Of a stretch of DNA of 64,000 nt, positions 1 through 7,920 are shown one piece after another. Made by a program: the position numbers and the translations under genes. The stretch covers positions 2,852,001-2,916,000 of the forward strand of contig OZ244718.1 of NCBI GenBank assembly GCA_965218945.1, in the 5' to 3' direction. Position 1 is the stretch's first letter; each line of letters starts with the position of its first letter. The DNA is from DAOUJW01 sp965218945 (GTDB lineage Bacteria; Chloroflexota; Dehalococcoidia; Lucifugimonadales; UBA2985). The notes below the pieces were generated by a model. It ran no database searches. It saw nothing but the letters and a program-made list of their open reading frames with translations, and had not been told where the DNA came from.

Positions 1-128
1 TCCTGGTCCAGAATGGCGGTGAAGACGCTGGGAGAATCGAAGCGGGGAAAGCAACACCAGTCCACGGAGCCGTCGGCGCCGACCAGCGCCGCAGATGCCA
101 TGTCGCCTATCAGTCCGTAGTTATACAT
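1..128 (-). CDS. Glycoside hydrolase family 15 (glucoamylase/trehalase-like) protein, N-terminal fragment cut by the window edge
   Basis: The reverse strand from an ATG at 128 reads 42 codons to the window edge without a stop. The peptide starts MYNYGLIGDM and continues with SAALVG and DGSVDWCCFPRFDSPS, the conserved opening of bacterial GH15 proteins, where the IGD and DGS-DW-C-PRFDSP block precedes the alpha/alpha toroid. GH15 enzymes hydrolyse alpha-glucosidic bonds in glucans or trehalose, but the catalytic acids lie outside the window, so substrate and integrity cannot be judged. About 60 bp of its upstream sequence plus the first codons is repeated near 609-684. Family call confident; specificity unknown. 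Confidence 0.75.
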   Translation of the reverse strand, partial: MYNYGLIGDMASAALVGADGSVDWCCFPRFDSPSVFTAILDQ

Positions 129-191
129 AGTGGTGTGGGTGAGAGCGACCGACGAATGGCAGGAGTTTACCATTGGCGCGCCGACTATGCA
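115..191. repeat. Copy A of the GH15 5'-end repeat
   Basis: This segment covers the first codons of the GH15 gene and about 60 bp upstream. It aligns base for base with 609-684, roughly three quarters identical with one single-base gap, including the shared string TACCATTGG. It may be a duplicated promoter/leader. Confidence 0.65.
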
Positions 192-254
192 AACGAGACG
201 GACGGGGCACCGGACGCGCAGCCTTGGCGGTAGGATCAGCCAACCATGATTGGG

Positions 255-545
255 TCAGACATATACAGCCTCTCGCTCCACGTAGGGGCGGAGCTCAGGG
301 CGAAGCGTCTTCTCGGTTACCAGGTCTACCGGGCGATCCAGCAGGTCCTCAATGTAGAATTGGACACCGAAGTACGTCCTTGACGTGGCCGGTCCGTCGA
401 AGCTGACCAAGATGTCCACGTCGCTCCCGTCCGTAGCTTGATCCCGGGCAAAGGAGCCGAACAAAGCGAGTCCGGTCACGCCGAAACGCTCCGCGAGGGT
501 ATGCTTGTGGGCCTGGAGCTTTTCCAGGATTTCATCTCTGTTCAT
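255..545 (-). CDS. MNT-type minimal nucleotidyltransferase (MntA-like), orphan
   Basis: A 96-residue protein with the minimal nucleotidyltransferase signature LFGSFARDQATDGSDVDILV (G-S-F-x-R followed by S-D-x-D), the metal-binding core of the DNA polymerase beta superfamily. In characterised HEPN-MNT modules the MNT protein AMPylates and silences a HEPN ribonuclease toxin. Here no HEPN/DUF86 gene is visible: downstream (lower coordinates) only 126 bp separate it from the GH15 start, and upstream lies a 22-codon mini-ORF. It is therefore an orphan antitoxin-like gene or a remnant. Its start is 8 nt after the mini-ORF stop, which suggests translational coupling. Family confident; role inferred. 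Confidence 0.8.
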   Translation of the reverse strand: MNRDEILEKLQAHKHTLAERFGVTGLALFGSFARDQATDGSDVDILVSFDGPATSRTYFGVQFYIEDLLDRPVDLVTEKTLRPELRPYVEREAVYV

Positions 546-553
546 TGATCCGG

Positions 554-622
554 CTACTCGGCGTGGTTGTACTCGTTGAGCTTGGAATGGCGGTCATTGA
601 GCCGAAGGCCGTAGTTGTACAT
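554..622 (-). CDS. 22-codon leader ORF derived from a copied GH15 5' end
   Basis: From an ATG at 622 the reverse strand encodes MYNYGLRLNDRHSKLNEY then NHAE and a TAG stop at 554-556. The first six residues match the GH15 start at 128 exactly, and the preceding 60 bp resembles the GH15 upstream sequence. The ORF ends 8 nt before the MNT start at 545, so it could act as a leader peptide for that gene. No Shine-Dalgarno is evident. It could equally be a non-functional scar of recombination. Confidence 0.4.
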   Translation of the reverse strand: MYNYGLRLNDRHSKLNEYNHAE

Positions 623-684
623 ATTTGTGTAGTGAGAGCGACTGGCGGATGCCAGGAGCTTACCATTGGAGCGTTGAGTATGTA
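609..684. repeat. Copy B of the GH15 5'-end repeat
   Basis: This partial copy of 115-191 lies upstream of the MNT gene and includes the leader ORF start. Divergence of roughly 20 percent suggests an old duplication or origin from a GH15 paralogue. The MNT gene lies between the two copies. Confidence 0.65.
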
Positions 685-703
685 TACATAAATTGGTGTG
701 TAC

Positions 704-1949
704 CTACTGCCTTACGAATTTGAGTGTCCACATAGCACCGCTCTCAGCCTCTACCTCTATCGGTGTCCTGCCGGGCGGAATCTCATTATATGCACTCCCG
801 ACGGTGACGAGCTTCCTGCCGCTCCATGTGTCAGCCCTTTCAATCACAACATTATCACCACCTATTTCTATGGTGAAGTAAGCTTCCGAACAGGAGTCGA
901 GTACGGCATAGCAACGGCTGTTCCCTGAGATGCTTATCTCCACTACCCACTCACCAGCAGAGAGATCGACAAACTTGACATCTTGGCCTTGGCCTGAAAT
1001 GGTCTCATCCAGATCCAACGCGGGTGGCGGCTCAATGAACTCTAGCGCCCACGAAGCATCTTGCGAAACGTTTATCTCAACTGCGGCCTTGCCAGGTGAA
1101 ATCTCAGAGCTTTCATTCCCGACGGTGATGAGAGACCTGCCGCTCCACGTGTCAGCCCGCACACTTGCAACGTAGCTATCACCAACTTGTATCGAAATAG
1201 AGTCGCGTATCGAAATAGAGTCGCGGTCGCCGTCATTCGATACGCTCATCTCCACAACCCATTCCCCAACAGGAAGATCCACAATCCTTACATCCGTCCC
1301 CTGACCAGACATCACCTCACTCGAAGCCAAAGTGGATAGAGTAGTCGCGCGTACGAACTCAAGAGTCCATGTAGCACCACTCTCAGCTTCTACCTCTATC
1401 GGAGTTCTGCCAGGCGGAATCTCATCATATGCACTCCCGACAGTGACGAGCTTCTTACCGCTCCATGTATCAGCGTCTTCAAACACAACATCGTCACCAC
1501 CTATTTCTATGGTGAAGTAAGCTTCCGAACAGGAGTCGAGTACGGCATAGCAACGGCTGTTCCCTGAGATGCTTATCTCCACTACCCACTCACCAGCAGA
1601 GAGATCGACAAACTTGACATCTTGACCTCGACCTGAAATCGTCTCATCTGAAGCTAAAGTAGGTGGTGGGTCTACAAATGTGAGTGTCCATGAAGCTTCT
1701 TGCGCCACGTCTATTTCAATCGCGGTGTTGCCAGGCGGAATCTCGGAGCGTTCACTTCCAACCACTATAAGTGATCTGCCGCTCCACGTGTCAGCCCGCA
1801 CACTTGCAACGTAGCTATCACCAACTTGTATCGAAATAGAGTCGCGTATCGAAATAGAGTCGCGGTCGCCGTCATTCGATACGCTCATCTCCACAACCCA
1901 TTCCCCAACAGGAAGATCCACAATCCTTACATCCGTCCCCTGACCAGAT
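704..1949. repeat. Two tandem 639-bp repeat units inside the lipoprotein gene
   Basis: Sequence at 704-1310 recurs at 1343-1949 with a constant 639-base (213-codon) offset; long stretches, such as 861-980 against 1500-1619, are almost identical. Within each unit an 18-bp direct repeat encodes DSISIRDSISI. The near identity implies recent duplication or gene conversion. Confidence 0.85.
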
Positions 1950-2728
1950 ATCGAAGGAGGTGGCATTGGCCTGGGCGTGGGTGTAGGTGTGGGCTCCGGC
2001 GTCGGCGTGGCCGTTGGAGTCCGTGTTGGAGTTGGTTCTGGCAACGACGTGGGTGTGCTAGCCTGCGTCTGTGCAACTTCGGGTGTTTGTACAGCTGTTA
2101 GCTCTGGTGTGGGAGTTGTGGTCTCGGCCCGAGCCTGAGCGGTTCCGGGAGTTGAAGCCGGCGAGCTAGGAGAAGACTCGGATGTCACGGTCACCACTGG
2201 AATAGCGTCGGATTGGGCAGTCGGTGTCGGCTGCGTGGTATTGGTTATTGTCGGTGTATTCGCAGGAGCTTCTGGAATGACACTGCACCCGATCACGTCA
2301 ATGGTGAATGGGTCTCTATCCTCTCCTTCGTCTCCTTTGCCACGCAGAGTCACGCGTTCACCTTTCCGAATAGAAGTAATGTCGCCTAAGTGACTCTCAC
2401 TGAAATGGCACCTAACCGAGGTCAATGACATGCTACCAGCGCTCAAGTCAACGTAGTAGGCATCACCACTCCCTCCACCCGACACCGCTTCAATAGTTCC
2501 GCTTACCTCTAGGACTTTTCCATCGTATTTCTGATTTGCAGCGACCTCGTTGGCCTCGTAGTCTTCCGCCAAGCGAGAAGCGGTCACGCGGACGTCAATC
2601 GGAGCTCCGGCGATATCGATCTCGGCTTGCTCAGCTTCTTCTTCTGAGACACTGCACCCCGCTATTACTGCCATCAATAGCAGACCAATCAGTGCAATGG
2701 CCATAAGCGGGATGGGATTAGCTCGCAT
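704..2728 (-). CDS. Putative lipoprotein: OB-fold (tRNA_anti-like) domain, Pro/Thr linker and four beta-rich repeats
   Basis: A 674-residue protein preceded by GAGAAGGAGAACATAA-ATG. Residues 1-25 form a lipoprotein signal ending in the lipobox VIAGC, with Cys25 as the lipidation site. Residues about 40-155 resemble the OB-fold tRNA_anti-like lipoprotein domain, including KVLEVSGTIE and VTLRGKG. A Thr/Pro/Glu-rich linker follows to about residue 260. The C-terminal part holds four roughly 105-residue modules in an A-B-A-B pattern, each with a GQG/GRG-DV, GEWVVE, ADTWSG and EIPPG or EISPG landmark and ending W-L-F. B modules carry two cysteines. The A-B pair is duplicated at DNA level with a 639-bp period. 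Probably an exported surface protein; the binding target is unknown. Confidence 0.8.
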   Translation of the reverse strand: MRANPIPLMAIALIGLLLMAVIAGCSVSEEEAEQAEIDIAGAPIDVRVTASRLAEDYEANEVAANQKYDGKVLEVSGTIEAVSGGGSGDAYYVDLSAGSMSLTSVRCHFSESHLGDITSIRKGERVTLRGKGDEGEDRDPFTIDVIGCSVIPEAPANTPTITNTTQPTPTAQSDAIPVVTVTSESSPSSPASTPGTAQARAETTTPTPELTAVQTPEVAQTQASTPTSLPEPTPTRTPTATPTPEPTPTPTPRPMPPPSISGQGTDVRIVDLPVGEWVVEMSVSNDGDRDSISIRDSISIQVGDSYVASVRADTWSGRSLIVVGSERSEIPPGNTAIEIDVAQEASWTLTFVDPPPTLASDETISGRGQDVKFVDLSAGEWVVEISISGNSRCYAVLDSCSEAYFTIEIGGDDVVFEDADTWSGKKLVTVGSAYDEIPPGRTPIEVEAESGATWTLEFVRATTLSTLASSEVMSGQGTDVRIVDLPVGEWVVEMSVSNDGDRDSISIRDSISIQVGDSYVASVRADTWSGRSLITVGNESSEISPGKAAVEINVSQDASWALEFIEPPPALDLDETISGQGQDVKFVDLSAGEWVVEISISGNSRCYAVLDSCSEAYFTIEIGGDNVVIERADTWSGRKLVTVGSAYNEIPPGRTPIEVEAESGAMWTLKFVRQ

Positions 2729-2810
2729 TTATGTTCTCCTTCTCATGGCCGTGATTATTCAACTGGCATAGAGGCGCATTGTCTAGACAGAGTCAAACTC
2801 TTGTCGTAAG

Positions 2811-2882
<72 letters not shown>

Positions 2883-2916
2883 TTGAATCAAAGCTTAAGG
2901 CTGCGACAAAGGGGTG

Positions 2917-4131
2917 TCAAGGAACGGGGGCAGCGGAGAGCAGCTTCGCCACACGGTCCAGTATGCTGTGGCCCACGTCGTACTTGCTCATCAGCGGCAG
3001 CTCATCAACGCCGCCCTCGCGGTCCAGGAGGATGACCTTGTTGGTGTCGACGTTGAACCCGCTGTCGGGCGCGGTGATGTCGTTGGCGGCGATGAGGGCC
3101 ATGTCCTTCCCCTCAAGCTTGACGCGTGCGTTGGCCAGGAGGTCCTCGCTTTCGGCGGCGAAGCCTATTCGCAGGACGCCCTTGGGCACCTCCAAGAAGA
3201 AGTCGTTGTTCTTGACCAGGTTGAGCGTCATCCCCTCGCTGTCCGACACCTTCTTGATCTTCTGGTCGGCTATCTGGGCCGGGCGGTAGTCGCTGACGGC
3301 CGCCGCCATTATCAGGGCGTCCGCGCCGACGCAGGCGCTGAGCACGGCCTCCCGCATATCGGCGACCGTGACCACGCGGCGCATCTCCACGCCCGCGGGA
3401 ATAGGAAGGGCGGTGGGAGCGGTGACCAGGGTCACCTTCGCGCCCCTGTCCCTGGCCGCCTGGGCCAGTGCGTAGCCCATCTTGCCGGAGGAGTGGTTTG
3501 TTATCACCCTCACCGGGTCAATTGGCTCCTGGGTGCCGCCGGCGCTGACCACAATGTGCTTGCCGGCCAGGTCGCCGTTGCGCCCCATAATCCCGTACAG
3601 GCTATCCACGATTTGCGCCGTATCCACAAGTCGTCCCATCCCGCTCAGACCGGAGGCCAATCGACCGGCCGCCGGGCCGATGATGAATGCTCCGCGCTCT
3701 CGCAGCTTGTCGATGTTCTCCTGGGTGGCCGGGTTGTCGTACATGTGGCCGTCCATCGCCGGCGCAATGACCAGGGGAGCGGAGGACGCCAGGATGGTCG
3801 TCGTCAGGGCGTCGTCGGCCATGCCGTGGGCCAGCTTGGCTATGCAGTGGACGGTTGCGGGAGCCACCAGGATGAGGTCGGCCCTGTGCGCGAGGGCAAC
3901 GTGCTCCACGGCCAGCTCCGACTGGGTGTCGAACATATCGGTGATGACGGGCCTGTGGGTCAGGCTCCGAAATGTCAGGGGCGTGATGAAGTTGGCCGCG
4001 CCCTGGCTCAGGATGACGTCAACGTGCGCGCCCTCCTGCGCGAGCTTGCTGGCGAGGTCAGCGGCCTTGTAGCAGGCGATGCTACCCGTGACTCCAAGAA
4101 CGATGTTGCTGTCTCTAAGCGGGTTATTCAT
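2917..4131 (-). CDS. coaBC: Bifunctional phosphopantothenoylcysteine decarboxylase / phosphopantothenate-cysteine ligase
   Basis: A 404-residue enzyme of cytosolic coenzyme A synthesis. The CoaB half joins cysteine to 4'-phosphopantothenate (CTP-dependent in most bacteria) and the CoaC half decarboxylates the product using FMN. The N-terminal flavoprotein shows LGVTGSIACYKAADLASKL, the VHCIAKLAHGMADD region with the catalytic His, and PAMDGHMYDNPA, where the usual PxMN reads PAMD. The C-terminal ligase shows VVSAGGTQEPIDPVR, NHSSGKMG and AAAVSDYRP with the downstream K-IKK. The start overlaps the coaX stop by 8 nt with GGAGGGG upstream, so the two genes are translationally coupled. The length is normal for the family. 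Confidence 0.95.
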   Translation of the reverse strand: MNNPLRDSNIVLGVTGSIACYKAADLASKLAQEGAHVDVILSQGAANFITPLTFRSLTHRPVITDMFDTQSELAVEHVALAHRADLILVAPATVHCIAKLAHGMADDALTTTILASSAPLVIAPAMDGHMYDNPATQENIDKLRERGAFIIGPAAGRLASGLSGMGRLVDTAQIVDSLYGIMGRNGDLAGKHIVVSAGGTQEPIDPVRVITNHSSGKMGYALAQAARDRGAKVTLVTAPTALPIPAGVEMRRVVTVADMREAVLSACVGADALIMAAAVSDYRPAQIADQKIKKVSDSEGMTLNLVKNNDFFLEVPKGVLRIGFAAESEDLLANARVKLEGKDMALIAANDITAPDSGFNVDTNKVILLDREGGVDELPLMSKYDVGHSILDRVAKLLSAAPVP

Positions 4132-4918
4132 GCTTCCCCTCCATACCTGCGGCCTTGGCGTTGATGTCGTAGATGAGCCTCAGGCCGACCAGTGTGAGAT
4201 CCAGATTTACCGCATCGAAAATCGAGGTCTCCGATTCAATCAGGGGAGCCATACCTCCGGTGGCCACCACCTTGGTATTCCCCTCCATCTCAGCTTTGAA
4301 GCGACCCACCATCGCCTCCACCATGCCCACGTGACCGAACACGATGCCGGACTGTATGCTGGCCGCGGTGCTGCGGCCGATGGCGTTCTTGGGCGGCACA
4401 AGCTCCACTCGCCGGAGCTGCGACGTGCGCTCGTAGAGGGCCTCGGCGGTGAGGCGAATCCCGGAGGCGATTGCGCCGCCCAGGTACTCGCCGTCCTTGG
4501 ACACGGCATCGAAGACGGTGGCGGTGCCGAAGTCCACGACTATTACGGGACCGCCGTAGAGGTTGAAGGCCGCGGCTGCGTCCACTACGCGGTCCGCTCC
4601 CACGTCACGAGGGTTGTCGTAAAGTATTTTCACTCCGGTCCGTGTACCCGTGCCAATCACAAGCGAGGGAACGTTGAAGTATGTGTTGCCAAGTTCCTCG
4701 AAGACGCCGGTCAGTGGAGGCACAACGCTGCATATGGCGATGCTGTCGATGTCCTGGGGACTCACTCCCTTGATGGGAAGCATGTTCAGCAGTAGCAGGC
4801 CGTACTCGTCGGGGAGCCTGTGGGTATCCGTAGCCAGACGCCAAGTGGCCAGGAGGTCCTCATCCTGGAAGACCCCAAGAGTCACGTTGGTGTTACCGAT
4901 GTCTATTGCCAGCAGCAT
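4124..4918 (-). CDS. coaX: Type III pantothenate kinase
   Basis: A 264-residue CoaX-family kinase, the ATP-dependent first step of CoA synthesis from pantothenate, acting in the cytosol. The N-terminal phosphate-binding loop is LLAIDIGNTNVTLGVF. The middle contains NPRDVGADRVVDAAAAFN and the adenosine motif VVDFGTATVFD, followed by GGAIASGIRL, all diagnostic of type III enzymes, which use a monovalent cation and resist CoA feedback. It is transcribed just ahead of coaBC with overlapping stop and start. AGGGGTGG lies 3-4 nt before the ATG. The catalytic Asp near the N-terminus is present. Confidence 0.95.
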   Translation of the reverse strand: MLLAIDIGNTNVTLGVFQDEDLLATWRLATDTHRLPDEYGLLLLNMLPIKGVSPQDIDSIAICSVVPPLTGVFEELGNTYFNVPSLVIGTGTRTGVKILYDNPRDVGADRVVDAAAAFNLYGGPVIVVDFGTATVFDAVSKDGEYLGGAIASGIRLTAEALYERTSQLRRVELVPPKNAIGRSTAASIQSGIVFGHVGMVEAMVGRFKAEMEGNTKVVATGGMAPLIESETSIFDAVNLDLTLVGLRLIYDINAKAAGMEGKHE

Positions 4919-4977
4919 AGTCCACCCCTAGCTGAATTATACCCAAGGGGGTTTGTCCCTTCAACCACGACAAGCCT

Positions 4978-6528
4978 TCATTCCCTCAGCTGCTTGATGG
5001 CCCGGGGCAGCTGAGGCAGCAGGTCTCCGGCCACCATACCGGCCTCTCCCAGCTCCGCTCTGACGCGCTCGCCGGCCGCGCCGTGGAGGTAGACGCCGCA
5101 CACAGCGGCATCGAAGGGGGACGCGCCCTGGGCCAGCAGGCCCGCAATGGCCCCGGCCAGAACGTCCCCGGTCCCGGCTGAGGCGAGTCCAGGGTTAGCG
5201 AAGGGGCTTACCAGAACACGACCGTCCGGAGAGCCGACGGCCGTATACGCTCCCTTCAACGTCACTACTTTATCCCATTGCGCAGCGAATCTCCTTGCGG
5301 CGCTCAGACGGTCGGAGTTGATCTGCGCCGCGTCCGTTCCCGTGAGCCGCGACATCTCGCCGGGATGGGGCGTGACCACGGCCTCATTTCTTAGCTGTAA
5401 CCACCACTCAGGCACTGAGGACAGGATGTTGAGGGCGTCGGCGTCCAGCGCCATAGGAGGCCCGGAGTAGCGATGGGTGAGGAGCGTCTGCCGGAGGAAC
5501 GCGGAGGTATCCGGGCTCTGACCGAGACCGCAGCCTGCCAGCAGTGCCTGGTAACTGGGCGCCTCCGACAGCACAAGCTCCGAGGCCTCCGGGGACAGAG
5601 CGCCGTCTTTCTCTGGCAGAGGAAGAAAGGTGGTCTCGGTGAGCTTGGAGGCAAACACGGGCATAAGGCTCTGCGGCGCGGCCAGGGTCACGAGACCCGC
5701 TCCCGATCGCGCAGCCCCCATGCAGGCGAGGTACGCAGCGCCAATGTACCGGGGAGAGCCGGCGATCACCATCACCCTGCCGAATGTGCCCTTGTGGGCG
5801 TTCTGAGGCCTGCGGGGGAGAGCGCCCCTAACACGCTCCGGCGTTATCAGCTCCTGTGACACGTCCTCTGCCAGAGACGGCGGAATGCCGATGTACACCA
5901 CCTCCAGCCGTCCCACGCGGTCGGCTCCCGGAAACGCGAAGTGGCCCACCTTGGGGTAACCCAAGGCTACCGTAACGTCCGCGTTAGGGCACAGAAGGTC
6001 CGCCTCGCCGGTATCGGCGTTGAGGCCGGTGGGAAGGTCCAGCGCCACGAGCTTCATCCTGACTCGCTCCGCCCTGGCCTTTGCCAGGCGCGACAGCACC
6101 CCGGCAAGTGTACCCTCGATTGGCCGCGACCTCCCAGTGCCGAGCAGAGCGTCTATCACAAGATACGCCCTCCCAAGCAGGTCGTCCAGCTGTTCGAATG
6201 AGGCGTCATCCTCCGCGCTGACAACGGATACTCCGATGTCGGGCAGAAACTTGAGCTTGGGATCGTGCTTACTGCGAGGGAGGGCCAGGTAAACCGTCAC
6301 GTCTGTGCCCCACTCCCAGAGGTGGCGGGCGGCCACCAGACCGTCGCCGCCGTTGTTGCCCGGGCCTACCAAGACCAGAAGCGACGCCCTTCGAACGACT
6401 TCCAGGCGCTCCCTGGCCTTCCGGGCTACAGCCAGCCCCGCATTCTCCATGAGGGTATCCATTGGGATGCCCTGCTGAACGCACCGCTCCTCTATGCGGC
6501 GCATCTCCTCAACCGTGACTATTTTCAT
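4978..6528 (-). CDS. nnr: Bifunctional NAD(P)H-hydrate epimerase / ADP-dependent NAD(P)H-hydrate dehydratase
   Basis: A 516-residue two-domain repair enzyme. The N-terminal YjeF/NnrE domain (about 1-215) epimerises R- to S-NAD(P)HX and shows LVGPGNNGGDGLVAARHL, VIDALLGTG and DLPTGLNADTGE. The C-terminal NnrD domain (about 230-510) dehydrates S-NAD(P)HX with ADP and carries the ribokinase-like motif NPGLASAGTGDVLAG, plus VTPHPGEMSRL. It restores damaged nicotinamide cofactors in the cytosol. The gene overlaps the end of acpS by 20 nt, a pairing (acpS-nnr) found in many bacteria. The start ATG AAA ATA GTC is the first in frame and gives the usual MKIVTVEEMR N-terminus. Confidence 0.95.
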   Translation of the reverse strand: MKIVTVEEMRRIEERCVQQGIPMDTLMENAGLAVARKARERLEVVRRASLLVLVGPGNNGGDGLVAARHLWEWGTDVTVYLALPRSKHDPKLKFLPDIGVSVVSAEDDASFEQLDDLLGRAYLVIDALLGTGRSRPIEGTLAGVLSRLAKARAERVRMKLVALDLPTGLNADTGEADLLCPNADVTVALGYPKVGHFAFPGADRVGRLEVVYIGIPPSLAEDVSQELITPERVRGALPRRPQNAHKGTFGRVMVIAGSPRYIGAAYLACMGAARSGAGLVTLAAPQSLMPVFASKLTETTFLPLPEKDGALSPEASELVLSEAPSYQALLAGCGLGQSPDTSAFLRQTLLTHRYSGPPMALDADALNILSSVPEWWLQLRNEAVVTPHPGEMSRLTGTDAAQINSDRLSAARRFAAQWDKVVTLKGAYTAVGSPDGRVLVSPFANPGLASAGTGDVLAGAIAGLLAQGASPFDAAVCGVYLHGAAGERVRAELGEAGMVAGDLLPQLPRAIKQLRE

Positions 6529-6889
6529 CCACGCTCATCACTACGGAGGCCACGGCGTACTCCTGGGAATGGGAGAGGCTGATAGCCACCTGGGTAACGC
6601 CCATGCGCTCCGCCCTGGCTGCGCCGCGGGAGTGAAGGACTATGGCAGGCGGGCCGCCGCGGCTTCGGGTCACCTGGATGTCCTTCCAGCCGACGCCCCG
6701 GATGCCGGTGCCCAGGGCCTTCATCACGGCCTCCTTGGCGGCGAAACGCGACGCCAGTTGGGGGATGCGTCCACGGCAGTAGGCCTGCTCCTCCGGCGTA
6801 TAGATGCGGTCCAGGAACCGCTGTCCCCACCGTTCATACACCGCCTTTATGCGCGACAGTTCCACAATATCCACGCCTACGGTCAGCAT
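6509..6889 (-). CDS. acpS: Holo-[acyl-carrier-protein] synthase
   Basis: A 126-residue AcpS that transfers 4'-phosphopantetheine from CoA to apo-ACP, so it consumes the product of the neighbouring coa genes. Motifs: GVDIVELSRIKAVYERWG near the N-terminus with the metal-binding Asp, and RFAAKEAVMKALGTGI with the catalytic-site Glu and Lys. SLSHSQEYAVASVV closes the fold. I chose the ATG at 6889, which gives MLTVGVDIVE, the family's normal start, and lies 4 nt beyond the metF stop. An in-frame GTG at 6910 would add seven residues and overlap metF. Confidence 0.93.
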   Translation of the reverse strand: MLTVGVDIVELSRIKAVYERWGQRFLDRIYTPEEQAYCRGRIPQLASRFAAKEAVMKALGTGIRGVGWKDIQVTRSRGGPPAIVLHSRGAARAERMGVTQVAISLSHSQEYAVASVVMSVDENSHG

Positions 6890-6893
6890 AAGC

Positions 6894-7784
6894 TCACTGG
6901 ACCCTTTCACGGGCGGGCGTCCCGCTCATCTCCAGGACCTGCGGTATGTATCGCTCCCAGCCAATGGCCATGATGTGGACGCCGTCGCAGATGTCCCGGG
7001 CCTCCCGGATAATCCGTGCGGCGATTTGTATTCCTGCCTGGGCCTTGTCATTTGCGCTATCCATCTCGGCGATGAGATCGTCCGGGACGAGAACGCCGGG
7101 AATGTTCTGGTTCATGTTACGGGCCATTTCACCCGACTTGAGGAGGATTACGCCGGCGATGACGGGCGCGCCGAGGGGCTTCACAATCGCCATGAACTCT
7201 GCCAGCTGTGTCGTATCGAAGACGGCCTGGGACTGGAAGAACTGCGCCCCCGCGCTTACCTTCTCCTCCATCCGTATTATCTCGTCGGCAAGCTCACTGG
7301 CGAAGGGGTTGACCGCTGCGCCCAGGTAGAAGCTGGGCGCGCCCCTCAGCCGGTTGCTGCCCATGTCCGTGCCTCCGTTGAGTGAGGTCGCCGCCTCCAG
7401 CAGCCTGATGGAGTCCAGGTCGAACACCGTCTTGGCCTCCGGGTGGTCGCCGGCGCCTACGGGATCGCCCGTCAGGCACAGGACGTTCTCGACGCCCAGC
7501 ACGTGGGCCGCAAGGAGGTCGCCCTGGATGGCGATACGGTTGCGGTCTCGGCACGTGACCTGAAGGATGGCTTCCAGACCGCGCTCCCGAATCAGGGGCG
7601 CAAGGGCGAGAGGGCTCACGCTCATGTGGGATCCCGGGTGGTCGGTGAGGTTTACGGCGTCCACCAGCCCGCTCAGGACATCCGCCCTGGACAGGGTGTC
7701 CGTCATATCCACGCCCTTGGGAGGATTGATCTCCGCGGTAACGACGAAATTGCCGGACTGAAGAAGCTCGGATAGATGGGACAC
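6894..7784 (-). CDS. metF: Methylenetetrahydrofolate reductase family protein
   Basis: A 296-residue TIM-barrel flavoenzyme that reduces 5,10-methylene-THF to 5-methyl-THF for methionine synthesis or one-carbon pathways. Visible features are FVVTAEINPPKGVD at the N-terminus with the catalytic-region Glu, LTGDPVGAGDHPEAKTVFD, FYLGAAVNPFA and GAQFFQSQAVFD, all typical of MetF. No MetV or zinc-finger partner is adjacent. It heads the minus-strand cofactor operon metF-acpS-nnr and is divergent from folD, which makes its substrate; the shared 136-bp spacer probably carries both promoters. Length is normal. Confidence 0.92.
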   Translation of the reverse strand: MSHLSELLQSGNFVVTAEINPPKGVDMTDTLSRADVLSGLVDAVNLTDHPGSHMSVSPLALAPLIRERGLEAILQVTCRDRNRIAIQGDLLAAHVLGVENVLCLTGDPVGAGDHPEAKTVFDLDSIRLLEAATSLNGGTDMGSNRLRGAPSFYLGAAVNPFASELADEIIRMEEKVSAGAQFFQSQAVFDTTQLAEFMAIVKPLGAPVIAGVILLKSGEMARNMNQNIPGVLVPDDLIAEMDSANDKAQAGIQIAARIIREARDICDGVHIMAIGWERYIPQVLEMSGTPARERVQ

Positions 7785-7861
7785 AGGGCCTCCTGATGAT
7801 GCTCTGCCGGTGGAAGTTGGCTAATTATATTCTCACGACTTATGGCGTGTCCACCGGGTCG

Positions 7862-7890
7862 TTGTTAGCAGAGGGTGAGTGTGCTAGGAT
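7862..7890 (+). promoter_or_regulatory. Candidate sigma-70 promoter for folD
   Basis: TTGTTA at 7862-7867 and TAGGAT at 7885-7890 are separated by exactly 17 bp and lie about 30 bp before the folD start. Each hexamer matches 4 of 6 consensus bases, so the call rests mainly on spacing and position. Confidence 0.4.
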
Positions 7891-7920
7891 TTTGGTGATG
7901 CTGTAGGCAGGAGGCTGTAC

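Noticed and set aside
2914..4164. A 416-codon plus-strand frame over coaBC
   Set aside because: Antisense shadow of coaBC; no recognisable motif.
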